The position numbers and the translations under genes were made by a program. Below, in pieces: positions 33,171-42,604 of a stretch of DNA of 64,000 nucleotides. Within the stretch, counting starts at the first letter, position 1; the number at the start of each line of letters is the position of its first letter. The notes under the pieces are model-generated. The model saw only the letters and a list, made by a program, of their open reading frames with translations. It searched no databases and was not told the origin of the DNA. The stretch is from Variovorax sp. N23 (lineage in GTDB: Bacteria; Pseudomonadota; Gammaproteobacteria; Burkholderiales; Burkholderiaceae_C): positions 124,001 through 188,000 of the forward strand of contig NZ_JAOOPY010000006.1 in the NCBI RefSeq assembly GCF_025486315.1. Reading direction: 5' to 3'.

Positions 33171-34160
33171 TCAGTCGCTGCCCAGCCGCTTCAGGATCTC
33201 GTCGGCGTCCGCGCCGACCTTCGCCTGCCACTGCTTCAACGCACCGGTCGAGGCCGACTTCAGCCCCCGCATGACGTCCGGCGCCACCCGCGTGTCGATC
33301 ACGACGCCGTTGCTGCGCATCGTGCGGTAGTTTTCGTCGAGCCGGCTGCGGATGCGCTGCCACTGGGCCGCCTCCGTTTCTGCCCCGGCCTGGTCGATGG
33401 CGGCCTTCCCCGCGGCGTCGAGTGCGTCGTAGGCGGCGAGGTTGATCGTGGTGATCGAAATCGGCATGGCGTAGTTGATCTCGGCGAAGGCCGGCAGGTA
33501 CTGCCACAGCTTTCGGCCCGCGCCGCCGTCACCGGACGACAAAACGGCGTCGACGTCACCCGCCGCGATGCGCGGCATGGCGTCGGCGAAGGAGATGTTG
33601 AAGGCCGTCGCGCCGGCCGCCGTCATCGTCGACTGGGAGATGCCGTCGTAGGTGCGGATGCGCAGCGCCCGCAGGGCGTCGAGCGACCCGACAGGCTTCT
33701 TCGACCAGATGCCCGACGCCGGCCAGGGCGTTGTGTACAGCAGCTTCTGACCGTGCGCTCCCAGGAAGCGCTCGTACGCCGGGCGGGCCGCCTTGAGCAG
33801 CGCCTCGGCCCGTGGCAGCGAATCGGCCAGGAAGGGCAGCGACGACACGGCGAACAGCGGGTACTTGTTGGCCACGCCGCCGGCGAACGCATCGGCCGCG
33901 TCGAGCTTCCGGGCCTGGACGGCGTCGACCATGTCGCCGGACTTGAAGCCCGCCGATGCATCGAAGCTGGGCTCGAAGACCACGCGGCCTCCCGTCTTCT
34001 GGGCTACCTTCTCGACGAAGGTGGACATGCCGAGTCCGGGCATCGAGGTGGCCGGGTACTCGGTCGCGATCTTCAGCGTGACGGCCGGCTGGGCGGTGGC
34101 CGCGGCGGCGAAGAAGACGGCGATCAGGATGGAAAGACGGGGAAAGCGCGGGCGGGACAT
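33171..34160 (-). CDS. TRAP-type transporter solute-binding protein (DctP family), orphan
   Basis: Periplasmic receptor of a TRAP transporter, probably for a small carboxylate. 329 residues from the ATG at 34160, with AGGA ten bases upstream on its strand; a longer in-frame start at 34229 would spoil the signal peptide. Signal peptide about 1-22, then the DctP fold with [21 protein letters not shown] and a binding arginine in [11 protein letters not shown]. The membrane subunits DctQ and DctM, normally adjacent, are absent. It is antisense to and splits the his genes. Confidence 0.9.
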   Translation of the reverse strand: MSRPRFPRLSILIAVFFAAAATAQPAVTLKIATEYPATSMPGLGMSTFVEKVAQKTGGRVVFEPSFDASAGFKSGDMVDAVQARKLDAADAFAGGVANKYPLFAVSSLPFLADSLPRAEALLKAARPAYERFLGAHGQKLLYTTPWPASGIWSKKPVGSLDALRALRIRTYDGISQSTMTAAGATAFNISFADAMPRIAAGDVDAVLSSGDGGAGRKLWQYLPAFAEINYAMPISITTINLAAYDALDAAGKAAIDQAGAETEAAQWQRIRSRLDENYRTMRSNGVVIDTRVAPDVMRGLKSASTGALKQWQAKVGADADEILKRLGSD

Positions 34161-34240
34161 GGGGGTTCCTTGGGTGGTGCGAGGGCCTTGCAAGTTGCAG
34201 ACCGATGTTGCGCCAGGCCGTGTGAGCATCGCGCTAAATC

Positions 34241-34246
34241 TAGAAT
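34241..34246 (+). promoter_or_regulatory. Candidate -10 box of a leaderless mutarotase transcript
   Basis: TAGAAT, then exactly six bases, then the ATG at 34253. No Shine-Dalgarno sequence fits between them. A -35 element is not recognisable. Confidence 0.4.
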
Positions 34247-34252
34247 CGCGCC

Positions 34253-35092
34253 ATGCCCTTGCAAACCCTCGACGTCCGCGGCCAGCCCGCGGTGCGCCTC
34301 ACCCTCCCCGAGGGCAGCACCTGCACCGTCGCGTTGCACGGCGCGCAGGTGCTCGGGTGGACCACGGCCGACGGCGTGGAGCGCATCTACCTCAGTCCCG
34401 ACGCCGTCTTCGACGGCCTGGCCGCCATCCGTGGCGGCGTGCCCGTCTGCTGGCCACAGTTCAACCAGCGCGGGCCGCTGGCCAAGCACGGCTTCGCGCG
34501 CAACATGGCGTGGCAGGTCGAGCCCGTCGATCCGGCCGCACCGGGCGACGTGCGGCTGGTGCTGACGGACAGCGACGCCACCCGCGCGCTCTGGCCCCAC
34601 GGCTTTCGCGTCACCCTGACCGTCACGCTGACGCCTCAGGCTCTGCGCACCGCGCTCGACGTGGTGAACACCGGCACCGCCCCCTGGGCCTTCACCGCTG
34701 CGCTGCACACCTACCTGCGGGTCGACGAGATCGCCGATGTGCGCCTCGAAGGCCTGCTGGGCGCCGCCCGCTGGGATGCGGTCTGCGACCTGCGCCATCC
34801 CGAAGCCACCGAGGCGCTGCGCTTCGGCGAGGAATTCGACAGTGTCTACGCCGCGCCAGCCGAACCGTTGCGCCTGGTCCAGCCGCGCGGCACGCTCGAG
34901 ATCGCGCAGAGCGCGAGTTGCACCGAAACGGTGGTCTGGAACCCGGGCCCCGTGCTCGCGGCCAAGCTGTCCGATCTGCCGGACGACGGTTGGCGCCACA
35001 TGCTCTGCGTCGAGGCGGCACGCATCGACGAAGCCGTGCTGCTCCAGCCGGGCGCCGCATGGCAGGGCTGGCAGCAACTCAGCGTGCGCTGA
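34253..35092 (+). CDS. D-hexose-6-phosphate mutarotase (aldose 1-epimerase family)
   Basis: Beta-sandwich epimerase related to YeaD, which interconverts anomers of hexose 6-phosphates. 279 residues. [20 protein letters not shown] and the catalytic-region LHTYLRV and FDSVY segments are conserved. It sits between the antisense TRAP receptor and hisF. Its own -10-like box suggests independent transcription, which could then also serve hisF. Confidence 0.9.
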   Translation: MPLQTLDVRGQPAVRLTLPEGSTCTVALHGAQVLGWTTADGVERIYLSPDAVFDGLAAIRGGVPVCWPQFNQRGPLAKHGFARNMAWQVEPVDPAAPGDVRLVLTDSDATRALWPHGFRVTLTVTLTPQALRTALDVVNTGTAPWAFTAALHTYLRVDEIADVRLEGLLGAARWDAVCDLRHPEATEALRFGEEFDSVYAAPAEPLRLVQPRGTLEIAQSASCTETVVWNPGPVLAAKLSDLPDDGWRHMLCVEAARIDEAVLLQPGAAWQGWQQLSVR

Positions 35093-35121
35093 TCCTTCTT
35101 TTTCTTCCCAACACCGATCCT

Positions 35122-35901
35122 ATGCTCGCCAAACGCATCATCCCCTGCCTCGACGTGACCGGCGGCCGCGTCGTGAAGGGCGTCAACTTCGTCGAACTGC
35201 GCGACGCGGGCGACCCGGTCGAGATCGCCGCGCGCTACAACGCGCAGGGCGCCGACGAACTGACCTTCCTCGACATCACCGCCACCAGCGACGGCCGCGA
35301 CCTGATCCTGCCGATCATCGAAGCGGTGGCTTCGCAGGTCTTCATTCCGCTGACGGTGGGCGGCGGGGTGCGCACGGTCGAGGATGTGCGCCGGCTGCTC
35401 AACGCAGGCGCCGACAAGATCAGCTTCAATTCGGCCGCCATCGCCAATCCGCAGGTGATCGAGGACGCCGCGCGGAAGTACGGCGCCCAGTGCATCGTGG
35501 TCGCCATCGACGCCAAGCGTCGCACGCCCGAGGACGTCGCCACGCGCGGTCCGGGCTGGGACGTGTACAGCCATGGCGGACGCAAGAACACCGGCCTCGA
35601 CGCGGTGCAGTGGGCCGTCGAGATGGCGCGCCGCGGCGCCGGCGAGATCCTGCTGACCAGCATGGACCGCGACGGCACCAAGAGCGGCTTCGACCTGGCG
35701 CTGACCCGCGCGGTGAGCGACGCGGTCAGCGTGCCGGTGATCGCCTCGGGCGGCGTCGGCGCGCTCGATCATCTGTCCGACGGCATCCAGATCGGCGGGG
35801 CCGACGCGGTGCTGGCGGCCAGCATCTTCCACTACGGCGAATTCACGGTGGGCGAGGCGAAGGCGCAGATGGCCGCGCGCGGTATTCCGGTGCGTCTTTG
35901 A
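35122..35901 (+). CDS. hisF: Imidazole glycerol phosphate synthase, cyclase subunit
   Basis: Synthase barrel that uses HisH-derived ammonia to make IGP and AICAR. 259 residues from ATG 35122. The catalytic Asp residues lie in [15 protein letters not shown] and VVAIDAKR, and the HGGRKNTG and IASGGVG loops are present. Separated from hisA by two non-his genes. Confidence 0.97.
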   Translation: MLAKRIIPCLDVTGGRVVKGVNFVELRDAGDPVEIAARYNAQGADELTFLDITATSDGRDLILPIIEAVASQVFIPLTVGGGVRTVEDVRRLLNAGADKISFNSAAIANPQVIEDAARKYGAQCIVVAIDAKRRTPEDVATRGPGWDVYSHGGRKNTGLDAVQWAVEMARRGAGEILLTSMDRDGTKSGFDLALTRAVSDAVSVPVIASGGVGALDHLSDGIQIGGADAVLAASIFHYGEFTVGEAKAQMAARGIPVRL

Positions 35902-35932
35902 GCCTGTTCGCCGGCCGGCATTGACGGTTTGC

Positions 35933-35938
35933 GACAAT
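35933..35938 (+). promoter_or_regulatory. Candidate -10 box of a leaderless hisI transcript
   Basis: GACAAT followed by six bases and the hisI ATG at 35945; no Shine-Dalgarno sequence. Weaker match than at the mutarotase. Confidence 0.3.
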
Positions 35939-35944
35939 CGCCCG

Positions 35945-36334
35945 ATGGATTGGCTCAATGAAGTGAAATGGGACGCGAACGGCCTGGTGCCGGTCATCGC
36001 GCAGGAGCAGGGCAGCAACGACGTGCTGATGTTCGCCTGGATGAACCGCGAGGCGCTCGAAAAGACCGCCGAACTCGGCCGCGCCGTGTATTTCAGCCGC
36101 TCGCGCAACAAGCTCTGGTTCAAGGGCGAGGAGTCGGGCCACGTGCAGACGGTGCACGAGATTCGCCTGGACTGCGACAACGACGTCGTGCTGCTCAAGG
36201 TGACGCAGCTCGGCCACGAGCCCGGCATCGCCTGCCACACCGGCCGTCACAGCTGTTTCTTCAGCAAATACGAGAATGGCCGATGGATTGCGGTCGACCC
36301 GGTCTTGAAGGACCCGGAAACGATCTACAAATAA
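35945..36334 (+). CDS. hisI: Phosphoribosyl-AMP cyclohydrolase
   Basis: Zinc-dependent opening of the PR-AMP ring. 129 residues, monofunctional. Metal-binding [10 protein letters not shown] and [10 protein letters not shown] motifs are intact. ATG 35945 gives the family start [10 protein letters not shown]; the upstream in-frame ATG-less extension is rejected. Its TAA overlaps the hisE ATG. Confidence 0.96.
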   Translation: MDWLNEVKWDANGLVPVIAQEQGSNDVLMFAWMNREALEKTAELGRAVYFSRSRNKLWFKGEESGHVQTVHEIRLDCDNDVVLLKVTQLGHEPGIACHTGRHSCFFSKYENGRWIAVDPVLKDPETIYK

Positions 36335-36708
36335 TGGAAACGATGACCACCGACGCGCTCGCCCGCCTTGCCGCCACGATCGAAAGCCGCCTGCCTGCGC
36401 GCGGCGGCGACCCCGAAAAGAGCTACGTGGCTCGCCTGCTGCACAAGGGGCCCGACGCCTTCCTCAAGAAGATCGGCGAGGAGGCGACCGAGGTCGTCAT
36501 GGCGGCCAAGGACGCCGACCACGGCGGCGACCGCCAGAAAATAGTGAACGAAGTGGCCGACCTGTGGTTCCACAGCATGGTGGCGCTCGCGCACTACGGC
36601 CTCACGCCGCGCGAGGTCATCGACGAACTGGAGCGACGCGAAGGCACCAGCGGCATCGAGGAAAAGGCGCTTCGCAAGGCGCAGGCCCGCGAAGCCTCCA
36701 ACGACTGA
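36334..36708 (+). CDS. hisE: Phosphoribosyl-ATP pyrophosphatase
   Basis: MazG-like hydrolase converting PR-ATP to PR-AMP. 124 residues from ATG 36334, overlapping the hisI stop by one base (TAATG); ATG 36343 is an alternative. The metal-binding [16 protein letters not shown] and [12 protein letters not shown] helices define the family. Confidence 0.95.
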   Translation: METMTTDALARLAATIESRLPARGGDPEKSYVARLLHKGPDAFLKKIGEEATEVVMAAKDADHGGDRQKIVNEVADLWFHSMVALAHYGLTPREVIDELERREGTSGIEEKALRKAQAREASND

Positions 36709-36718
36709 AAGTGAAGCC

Positions 36719-37108
36719 ATGGCCAACGACATCGTGAACGCCGAGCCCGACGAATCGCTCAGGACCTGGGGCTGGGTCAGCTACATCCTGCACCTGATCG
36801 TCGCGGTCGGCGCGGTGCTGCCGGGCGCCCAGGCGTCGATCGTGCTGCTGCTCATCGCGCTGGTGATCGACCTGGTCAAGCGCGACGACGCCCGTGGCAC
36901 CTGGCAGAAGTCGCATTTCAGCTGGCGCATCCGTTCGGTGCTCTGGGCGGGCATCCTCTACGTGCTGACGTCGTGGCTGTGGCTCCTGTTCTTCGTGCCC
37001 GGCTGGATCGCCTGGGGCCTGATCTCGCTGTGGTTTCTCTACCGTATCGTCAAGGGCATGGTGCGCATGAACGCCGGCCGTCCGATGGAGCCTGCCGATG
37101 TCGTCTGA
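36719..37108 (+). CDS. Small membrane protein, DUF4870-like
   Basis: 129 residues with three hydrophobic segments (about 17-35, 38-52 and 72-105). The arrangement and the RGTWQKSHFSWRIRSVL segment resemble DUF4870-type proteins. Function unknown. It lies between hisE and the HIT gene, whose start it overlaps by 11 bases. Confidence 0.8.
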   Translation: MANDIVNAEPDESLRTWGWVSYILHLIVAVGAVLPGAQASIVLLLIALVIDLVKRDDARGTWQKSHFSWRIRSVLWAGILYVLTSWLWLLFFVPGWIAWGLISLWFLYRIVKGMVRMNAGRPMEPADVV

Positions 37109-37457
37109 TCCGAACTGCATCTTCTGCAAGATCATCGACGGGAAGATCCCCTCGAAGAAGGTCTACGAGGACGAAGACCTCTACGGCTTCCACGACATCG
37201 CGCCGTGGGCGCCGGTCCATTTCATGCTGGTTCCCAAGCGGCACATCGCCTCGATGGCGCAGCTGACGCCCGACGATGCCGGGCTGATGGGCAAGATCAT
37301 GACCTTGGCGCCGAAACTCGCGCTCGAGCACGGCTGCCGGCCCTATCCGGACGGCGGCTACCGCGTGGTGGTGAACACCGGTGCCGAGGGCGGCCAGGAA
37401 GTGCACCATCTCCATGTTCACGTCATGGGCGGCCCCCGCCCCTGGCTCAAGGGCTGA
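37098..37457 (+). CDS. HIT-family nucleotide-binding hydrolase (HinT-like)
   Basis: Histidine-triad purine phosphoramidase of 119 residues. The triad HLHVHV lies at about 104-109 near the C-terminus, and CIFCKIIDGKIP is the family start, with C7 and C10 possibly binding zinc. Between his and tat genes, as in many betaproteobacteria. Confidence 0.93.
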   Translation: MSSDPNCIFCKIIDGKIPSKKVYEDEDLYGFHDIAPWAPVHFMLVPKRHIASMAQLTPDDAGLMGKIMTLAPKLALEHGCRPYPDGGYRVVVNTGAEGGQEVHHLHVHVMGGPRPWLKG

Positions 37458-37502
37458 TAGCCGGCCCGGTCTAAAATTCTTCACATTCTTCAGGAGTCAT
37501 CC

Positions 37503-37739
37503 ATGGGTTCTTTTTCTATCTGGCACTGGCTGATCGTGCTGCTCGTCGTGGTCATGATCTTCGGCACCAAGAAGTTGCGCAACATGGGCTCCGACCTGGG
37601 CGGCGCCGTGAAGGGCTTCAAGGACGGCATGAAAGACGGCTCGACCACCGACACGCCGGCCACCCCCACGCAACACGTGACCGGCACGCCGGCCGCCGAC
37701 AAGTCGACCATCGACGTCGAAGCGCGTCAGAAGTCCTGA
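37503..37739 (+). CDS. tatA: Sec-independent protein translocase subunit TatA
   Basis: Pore-forming subunit of the twin-arginine translocase, which exports folded proteins. 78 residues: membrane helix (about 5-21), [21 protein letters not shown] amphipathic helix, then an acidic, disordered tail. CAGGAG precedes the ATG, and TAAAAT at 37472-37477 is a possible -10 for tatABC. Confidence 0.95.
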   Translation: MGSFSIWHWLIVLLVVVMIFGTKKLRNMGSDLGGAVKGFKDGMKDGSTTDTPATPTQHVTGTPAADKSTIDVEARQKS

Positions 37740-37749
37740 GCCGACCCGC

Positions 37750-38211
37750 GTGATCGACCTCGGCATTTCGAAGCTCGCGCTGATCGGCGCGGTGGCGCTG
37801 ATCGTCATCGGCCCCGAGAAGCTGCCGCGCGTGGCCCGCACGGTGGGCATGCTGCTGGGCAAGGCGCAGCGCTACGTCAACGACGTGAAGGCCGAGGTCA
37901 ACCGGTCGATGGATCTGGACGAGCTGCGCAAGATGAAGGACACCGTCCAGGAGGCTGCGCGCGATGTCGAACAGAGCATCCACACGGGTGCCAGCGACTT
38001 CGAGAAGCAGTTCTCCGAAAGCGGGCAGACGCTGTCGGCGCTGGCCGAACCCGAGGTGCCGTCGTACCCCGAGTACAGGCACCCCCGCAAGAACTGGCGC
38101 CTGAAACAGGGCGCCACGCCGCAGTGGTACAAGTCGCGCAACGGCGTGCGTACCAAGGCGCTTTCCGGCGCGGCGCGTGTCGCCCGCTTCCGTCCGCACA
38201 AGATCAACTAG
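37750..38211 (+). CDS. tatB: Sec-independent protein translocase subunit TatB
   Basis: Substrate-receptor partner of TatC. 153 residues from a GTG start 10 bases after tatA. The membrane helix with [16 protein letters not shown] and the following long amphipathic helix distinguish it from TatA. The C-terminal tail is basic. Confidence 0.94.
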   Translation: MIDLGISKLALIGAVALIVIGPEKLPRVARTVGMLLGKAQRYVNDVKAEVNRSMDLDELRKMKDTVQEAARDVEQSIHTGASDFEKQFSESGQTLSALAEPEVPSYPEYRHPRKNWRLKQGATPQWYKSRNGVRTKALSGAARVARFRPHKIN

Positions 38212-38272
38212 CCGCCACGCCGAACCCGGCCGCGCGCAGTGCGCCTCCGATTTCCTGCCCGCAGCGTCCCCC

Positions 38273-39073
38273 ATGGCCGATTCCACCGACAAGAACAAAG
38301 AAGACGAACTGGCCGGCACCGAGCAGCCCTTCGTCGCGCACCTCATGGAGTTGCGCGACCGCCTGCTCTACTGCGTCTACGGCCTCGCCGTGGCGGCGGC
38401 GCTGCTCGCCTTCTGGCCCGGCCCGGCAGGGCTGATCGACCTGATCGCGATACCGATCCGCGCCCACATGCCCGAGGGCGCCAAGCTCATCGCGGTGGGC
38501 GTGTTCTCGCCCTTTTTCGTACCCCTGAAGGTGCTGGGCATGACGGCCGTGCTGCTGGCGCTGCCCTGGCTCATGTACCAGATCTGGATGTTCGTGGCGC
38601 CGGGGCTCTACAGCCATGAAAAGAAGTTCGCGCTGCCGCTGATCCTGTTCGGCAGCCTGCTGGCTTATGCAGGCATCGGTTTCGTGCAGTTCTTCGTGCT
38701 GGACAAGATGTTCGGCTTCATCCAGCGCTTCACGCCGCCGAGCGTGAATGCCACGCCGGACATCTCCTCGTATGTCGAGGCGATCCTGTCGCTCTACATC
38801 GCGTTCGGCTGCGCCTTCCAGGTGCCGATCGTCGTGATGCTGCTGGTGCGCTTCGAGATGGTCACCATCGAGAAGCTGCGCAGCTTCCGCGGCTACTTCA
38901 TCGTGCTGTCCTTCGTGGTGGCCGCGGTGCTCACGCCACCCGACGTGGTGTCGCAGCTGGCGCTGGCCATCCCGATGTGCCTGCTCTACGAGGTGGGCAT
39001 CATCGCCGCGCGCTACTTCGTGAAGCACAGCGCGGCACCGGCGGAAGAGGGCGCCGACTCTCCGCAGTCCTGA
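38273..39073 (+). CDS. tatC: Sec-independent protein translocase subunit TatC
   Basis: Polytopic receptor for twin-arginine signal peptides. 266 residues from ATG 38273, six membrane segments. The N-terminal HLMELRDRLLYCVYG and the conserved FFVPLKVLG and SYVEAILSLYIAFG segments identify it. The Rieske protein encoded in this window is a typical Tat substrate. Confidence 0.96.
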   Translation: MADSTDKNKEDELAGTEQPFVAHLMELRDRLLYCVYGLAVAAALLAFWPGPAGLIDLIAIPIRAHMPEGAKLIAVGVFSPFFVPLKVLGMTAVLLALPWLMYQIWMFVAPGLYSHEKKFALPLILFGSLLAYAGIGFVQFFVLDKMFGFIQRFTPPSVNATPDISSYVEAILSLYIAFGCAFQVPIVVMLLVRFEMVTIEKLRSFRGYFIVLSFVVAAVLTPPDVVSQLALAIPMCLLYEVGIIAARYFVKHSAAPAEEGADSPQS

Positions 39074-39089
39074 TCGGTCCCGATGCGCT

Positions 39090-39111
39090 GGCGGCACCGC
39101 GCGGTGCCGCC
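39090..39111 (+). terminator. 22-base perfect palindrome between convergent tatC and htrA-like gene
   Basis: GGCGGCACCGC directly followed by its reverse complement GCGGTGCCGCC. It fills most of the 43-base gap between two convergent stop codons. There is no T tract, so if it ends transcription it may do so in both directions by structure plus Rho, or act as an mRNA 3' stabiliser. Confidence 0.5.
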
Positions 39112-39116
39112 GGACA

Positions 39117-40280
39117 TCATTCGGGGTCGTTCGGGGTGCGACGCACCGGCGTTTTCGGCCGCAGGCCCGGCACCACGTTCAGTTCCATCTTGTCGGTCCC
39201 GCGCTGCAGCGCGAAGCGCGATTCGCTGCCCGGCTTCAGGCCGGCCACGGCCGTCAGCAGTTCCTGCACGTTGTCCACCTTCTTGTCGTCGACGCTGGTG
39301 ATCACGTCGCCCGGACGGATGCCCGCCTGCGCCGCGGGGCCGTTCTGCAGCACGCCGGTGATGATGACGCCCGCATTGGCCTTCACGCCGAAGGTTTCTG
39401 CCAGTTCGGGCGACAGATCGTTCGGCTCCACGCCGATCCAGCCGCGCGTGACCTTGCCTTCCTTCACGATGTCGCCCAGCACCTGCTTGGCGATCGAGAC
39501 GGGAATCGCGAAGCCGATGCCCATGCTGCCGCCCGAGCGCGAGTAGATCGCGGTGTTGATGCCTTCGAGGTTGCCGTTGATGTCGACCAGCGCACCGCCC
39601 GAATTGCCAGGGTTGATGGCCGCATCGGTCTGGATGAAGTTCTCGAAGGTGTTGATGCCGAGCTGGTTGCGGCCCAGCGCCGAGACGATACCGCTGGTCA
39701 CCGTCTGGCCCACGCCGAAGGGGTTGCCGATGGCGAGCACCTGGTCGCCCACCTGCAGCGTGTCGGAGTTGCCCAACACGATCGCGGGCAGCTTGTCGAG
39801 CTCGATCTTCAGCACGGCGAGGTCGGTGTCCGGGTCGGTGCCGATCACCTTGCCGCGTGCATGGCGGCTGTCGTTGAGCGTCACCTCGATCTCGTCGGCC
39901 CCCTCGACCACGTGGTTGTTGGTGAGGATGTAGCCATCGGTGCTGACGATCACGCCGCTGCCCAGGCCGACCTGCGGCTGGCTGTCGCCCTGGTCGCCGA
40001 AGAAGAAGCGGAACCACGGGTCGTTGCTGCGGGGATGGCGCTGGGCCGCCTTGCTGGTGTTGATGCTCACGACCGCGGGCGCCGCCTTCTTGGCTGCGCT
40101 GCTGAGGCTGCCGGGCGCTGCCGGAGCCGGCGCGGTGCCGCCCGGGGCTTCGATCACCGAGACGACGCCGGCGAGCGAGGTGCGGCGGTTCAGCCACTCG
40201 GGCTTGAGCGTGGCGACGACGAAGTAGGCCGCCAGCAGGACGGTCACGGCTTGGGCAAACAGCAGCCAGGTGCGTTTCAT
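39117..40280 (-). CDS. Membrane-anchored HtrA/DegS-type serine protease
   Basis: Periplasmic trypsin-like quality-control protease. 387 residues from the ATG at 40280. An N-terminal membrane anchor (about 5-24) with no cleavage site suggests the DegS-like topology. The triad is His123 (TNNHVV), Asp153 (DTDLAVL) and Ser227 (NPGNSGGAL); a single PDZ domain follows (about 285-370). No Shine-Dalgarno sequence precedes this start; a longer start at 40349 exists but would bury the anchor. No rseA-like target is nearby. Confidence 0.92.
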   Translation of the reverse strand: MKRTWLLFAQAVTVLLAAYFVVATLKPEWLNRRTSLAGVVSVIEAPGGTAPAPAAPGSLSSAAKKAAPAVVSINTSKAAQRHPRSNDPWFRFFFGDQGDSQPQVGLGSGVIVSTDGYILTNNHVVEGADEIEVTLNDSRHARGKVIGTDPDTDLAVLKIELDKLPAIVLGNSDTLQVGDQVLAIGNPFGVGQTVTSGIVSALGRNQLGINTFENFIQTDAAINPGNSGGALVDINGNLEGINTAIYSRSGGSMGIGFAIPVSIAKQVLGDIVKEGKVTRGWIGVEPNDLSPELAETFGVKANAGVIITGVLQNGPAAQAGIRPGDVITSVDDKKVDNVQELLTAVAGLKPGSESRFALQRGTDKMELNVVPGLRPKTPVRRTPNDPE

Positions 40281-40488
40281 GAAGAGGTCGGAGAGATGAG
40301 GAAGTGCGCGCACTGCAGCGTGGCGCCGGGGGCGGTCATTGTCCATCAAAGGCCTTCACGGCTCCGTCAGCGGAGGCCGGGACCGCTCGGACCAGAGCGG
40401 GTAACGGCTGCGACTAGGGGAAACCCTTAAAATCGCCGCCCTTGCGCCACGGCGATGCCGTGCCGCCCGCTTCCATTCCTGCCTGCCC

Positions 40489-41820
40489 ATGACTGCCACC
40501 ATCCTTGCCGAACACGCCGCTTCCGCGGACGCGGCCGGCCGCACGCTGAACGCGCGCGACTACAAGACGCTCTCCCTCTCCGCCCTCGGCGGCACGCTCG
40601 AGTTCTACGACTTCGTCATCTACGTGTTCTTCGCGACCGTGCTGGGCGCGCTGTTCTTCCCCATCGACATGCCGGACTGGCTGCGCCAGCTGCAGACCTT
40701 CGGCATCTTCGCCGCGGGCTACCTGGCGCGGCCGCTCGGCGGCATCGTCATCGCGCACTTCGGCGACATCCTCGGCCGCAAGCGCATGTTCACGCTGTCG
40801 ATCTTCCTGATGGCCGCGCCCACGCTGGTGATCGGCCTGCTGCCGACCTACGCCAGCATCGGCGTGGCGGCACCGCTGCTGCTGCTCGCCATGCGCGTGC
40901 TGCAGGGCGCCGCCATCGGCGGCGAGATGCCCGGCGCCTGGGTCTTCGTGGCCGAGCATGTGCCGGCCAGGCGCTACGGCTTCGCCGTGGGCACGCTCAC
41001 GTCGGGCATCACCGGCGGCATCCTGCTGGGGTCGCTGGTGGCGGTGGCCATCAACACGCACTACGCGCCGGCCGAGGTCAACGACTTCGCCTGGCGCATC
41101 CCGTTCATCCTGGGCGGCGTGTTCGGACTGGTGTCGGTGTACCTGCGGCGCTTCCTTCACGAGACGCCGGTGTTCCAGGAACTGGCTGGCCGCCGCAGCG
41201 TCGCGCGCGAACTGCCGGTCAGGACCATCCTGCGCGAACACCGCGGCGCCGTCGTCTTCGTCGGCCTGCTGACCTGGGTGCTCTCGGCCGCCATCGTGGT
41301 GGTCGTGCTGTACACGCCGACCTACCTGCAGAAGGTGCACCACGTGCCGGCTGCGCTGGCGCTCCAGGCCAATGCGCTGGCCACCCTGACGCTCACCCTT
41401 GGCTGCATCGTGGTCGGCTGGGCGACGGACCGCCTCGGCACCCGCGCCGTGATGCTGATCGGCTGGGGCGGCCTGCTGGTCACGTCGTACCTGTTCTACA
41501 CGAGCCTGCCTGGCACGCCGGCCTCGCTGGTGTGGCACTACGGGCTGGTCGGCTTCTTCGTCGGCACGATCGCCACGGTGCCGATCGCCAGCGTGCGCGC
41601 CTTCCCGGCACCCATCCGCTTCTCGGGCCTGTCCTTTGCCTACAACATGTCGTACGCGATCTTCGGCGGCCTGACGCCGGTGATCCTCACGCTGTGGCTG
41701 CAGAAGGACCCCATGGCGCCCGCGCACTACGTCGGCACGCTGGCGGTGCTGGGCTTGTTGCTGGCCCTGCTGCCGATGGCTTCGCGCGGCTATCCGATGC
41801 GGGCGGCGCCGAAGGCGTAA
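40489..41820 (+). CDS. MFS transporter, metabolite:H+ symporter (MHS) family
   Basis: 443 residues, 12 predicted membrane segments. LGGTLEFYDFVIY in the first helix, the RPLGGIVIAHFGDILGRKR loop and LQGAAIGGEMPGAWVFVAEH are MHS hallmarks shared with proline/betaine and carboxylate permeases. Substrate undetermined. TTAAAAT about 60 bases upstream may be its -10. Followed 10 bases later by a Nif3-like gene, which probably has its own start. Confidence 0.9.
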   Translation: MTATILAEHAASADAAGRTLNARDYKTLSLSALGGTLEFYDFVIYVFFATVLGALFFPIDMPDWLRQLQTFGIFAAGYLARPLGGIVIAHFGDILGRKRMFTLSIFLMAAPTLVIGLLPTYASIGVAAPLLLLAMRVLQGAAIGGEMPGAWVFVAEHVPARRYGFAVGTLTSGITGGILLGSLVAVAINTHYAPAEVNDFAWRIPFILGGVFGLVSVYLRRFLHETPVFQELAGRRSVARELPVRTILREHRGAVVFVGLLTWVLSAAIVVVVLYTPTYLQKVHHVPAALALQANALATLTLTLGCIVVGWATDRLGTRAVMLIGWGGLLVTSYLFYTSLPGTPASLVWHYGLVGFFVGTIATVPIASVRAFPAPIRFSGLSFAYNMSYAIFGGLTPVILTLWLQKDPMAPAHYVGTLAVLGLLLALLPMASRGYPMRAAPKA

Positions 41821-41824
41821 CAAT
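41819..41824 (+). promoter_or_regulatory. Candidate -10 box of a leaderless Nif3-family transcript
   Basis: AACAAT overlapping the stop of the upstream permease, then six bases and the ATG at 41831; no Shine-Dalgarno sequence. Confidence 0.3.
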
Positions 41825-41830
41825 GGCGGG

Positions 41831-42604
41831 ATGACGACCACCCGCCACGAACTTCTCCATGCGTTCGACCTGCTGCTGGCGCCCGAGCGCTTCAAGGACT
41901 ACGGGCCGAACGGGCTGCAGGTCGAAGGCCGCACCACGGTGCGCAAGATCGTCTCGGGCGTGACCGCCAGCCGCGCCTTGATCGAGGCCGCCATCTATGC
42001 GGAAGCCGACGCGATCTTCGTGCACCACGGCCTGTTCTGGCGCGGGCAGGACGGCCGGGTCACCGGCTGGATGCGCCAGCGCCTGGGCCTGCTGCTGGGC
42101 GACGACGTGAACCTCTTCGCCTACCACCTGCCGCTCGATGCGCATCCGGAACTCGGCAACAACGCGCAGCTGGGGCTGCAGCTCGGCCTGGTCGCGAACA
42201 CCGGCGCGGCAGGCCGCTTCGGCGAGCAGGACCTGGGCTTCATCGGCGGTCGTGCCGATGGCGGTGTCTTTGCCGATGCGGCAGCGCTCGCGGCGCATGC
42301 GCAGGCGGTGCTCGGCCGGCAGGTCACGCTGGTCGATGGTGGACGGCGGCCGATCAGGACGGTGGCCTGGTGCACCGGCGGGGCGCAGGGCCACTTCGAG
42401 GCGGCCATCGCCGCGGGCGCCGATGCCTTCCTGACCGGCGAGATCTCCGAACCGCAGGCGCACTGTGCACGCGAGATGGGCGTGGCCTTCCTGGCCTGCG
42501 GCCACCATGCCACCGAGCGCTACGGCGCACCCGCCGTGGCGGCGCACATCGCTGCGCAACTCGGGCTGGCGCACGAGTTCATCGACATCGACAACCCGGC
42601 ATGA
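41831..42604 (+). CDS. Nif3-like dinuclear metal-centre hexameric protein
   Basis: 257-residue member of the NIF3/YbgI family; forms hexameric rings with a two-metal site, possibly a GTP cyclohydrolase I type 2-like hydrolase, but the reaction is not settled. Metal ligands are seen in FVHHGLFW, AYHLPLDAHP and the C-terminal CGHHATERYG. The stop overlaps the pdxA start (ATGA). Confidence 0.9.
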   Translation: MTTTRHELLHAFDLLLAPERFKDYGPNGLQVEGRTTVRKIVSGVTASRALIEAAIYAEADAIFVHHGLFWRGQDGRVTGWMRQRLGLLLGDDVNLFAYHLPLDAHPELGNNAQLGLQLGLVANTGAAGRFGEQDLGFIGGRADGGVFADAAALAAHAQAVLGRQVTLVDGGRRPIRTVAWCTGGAQGHFEAAIAAGADAFLTGEISEPQAHCAREMGVAFLACGHHATERYGAPAVAAHIAAQLGLAHEFIDIDNPA

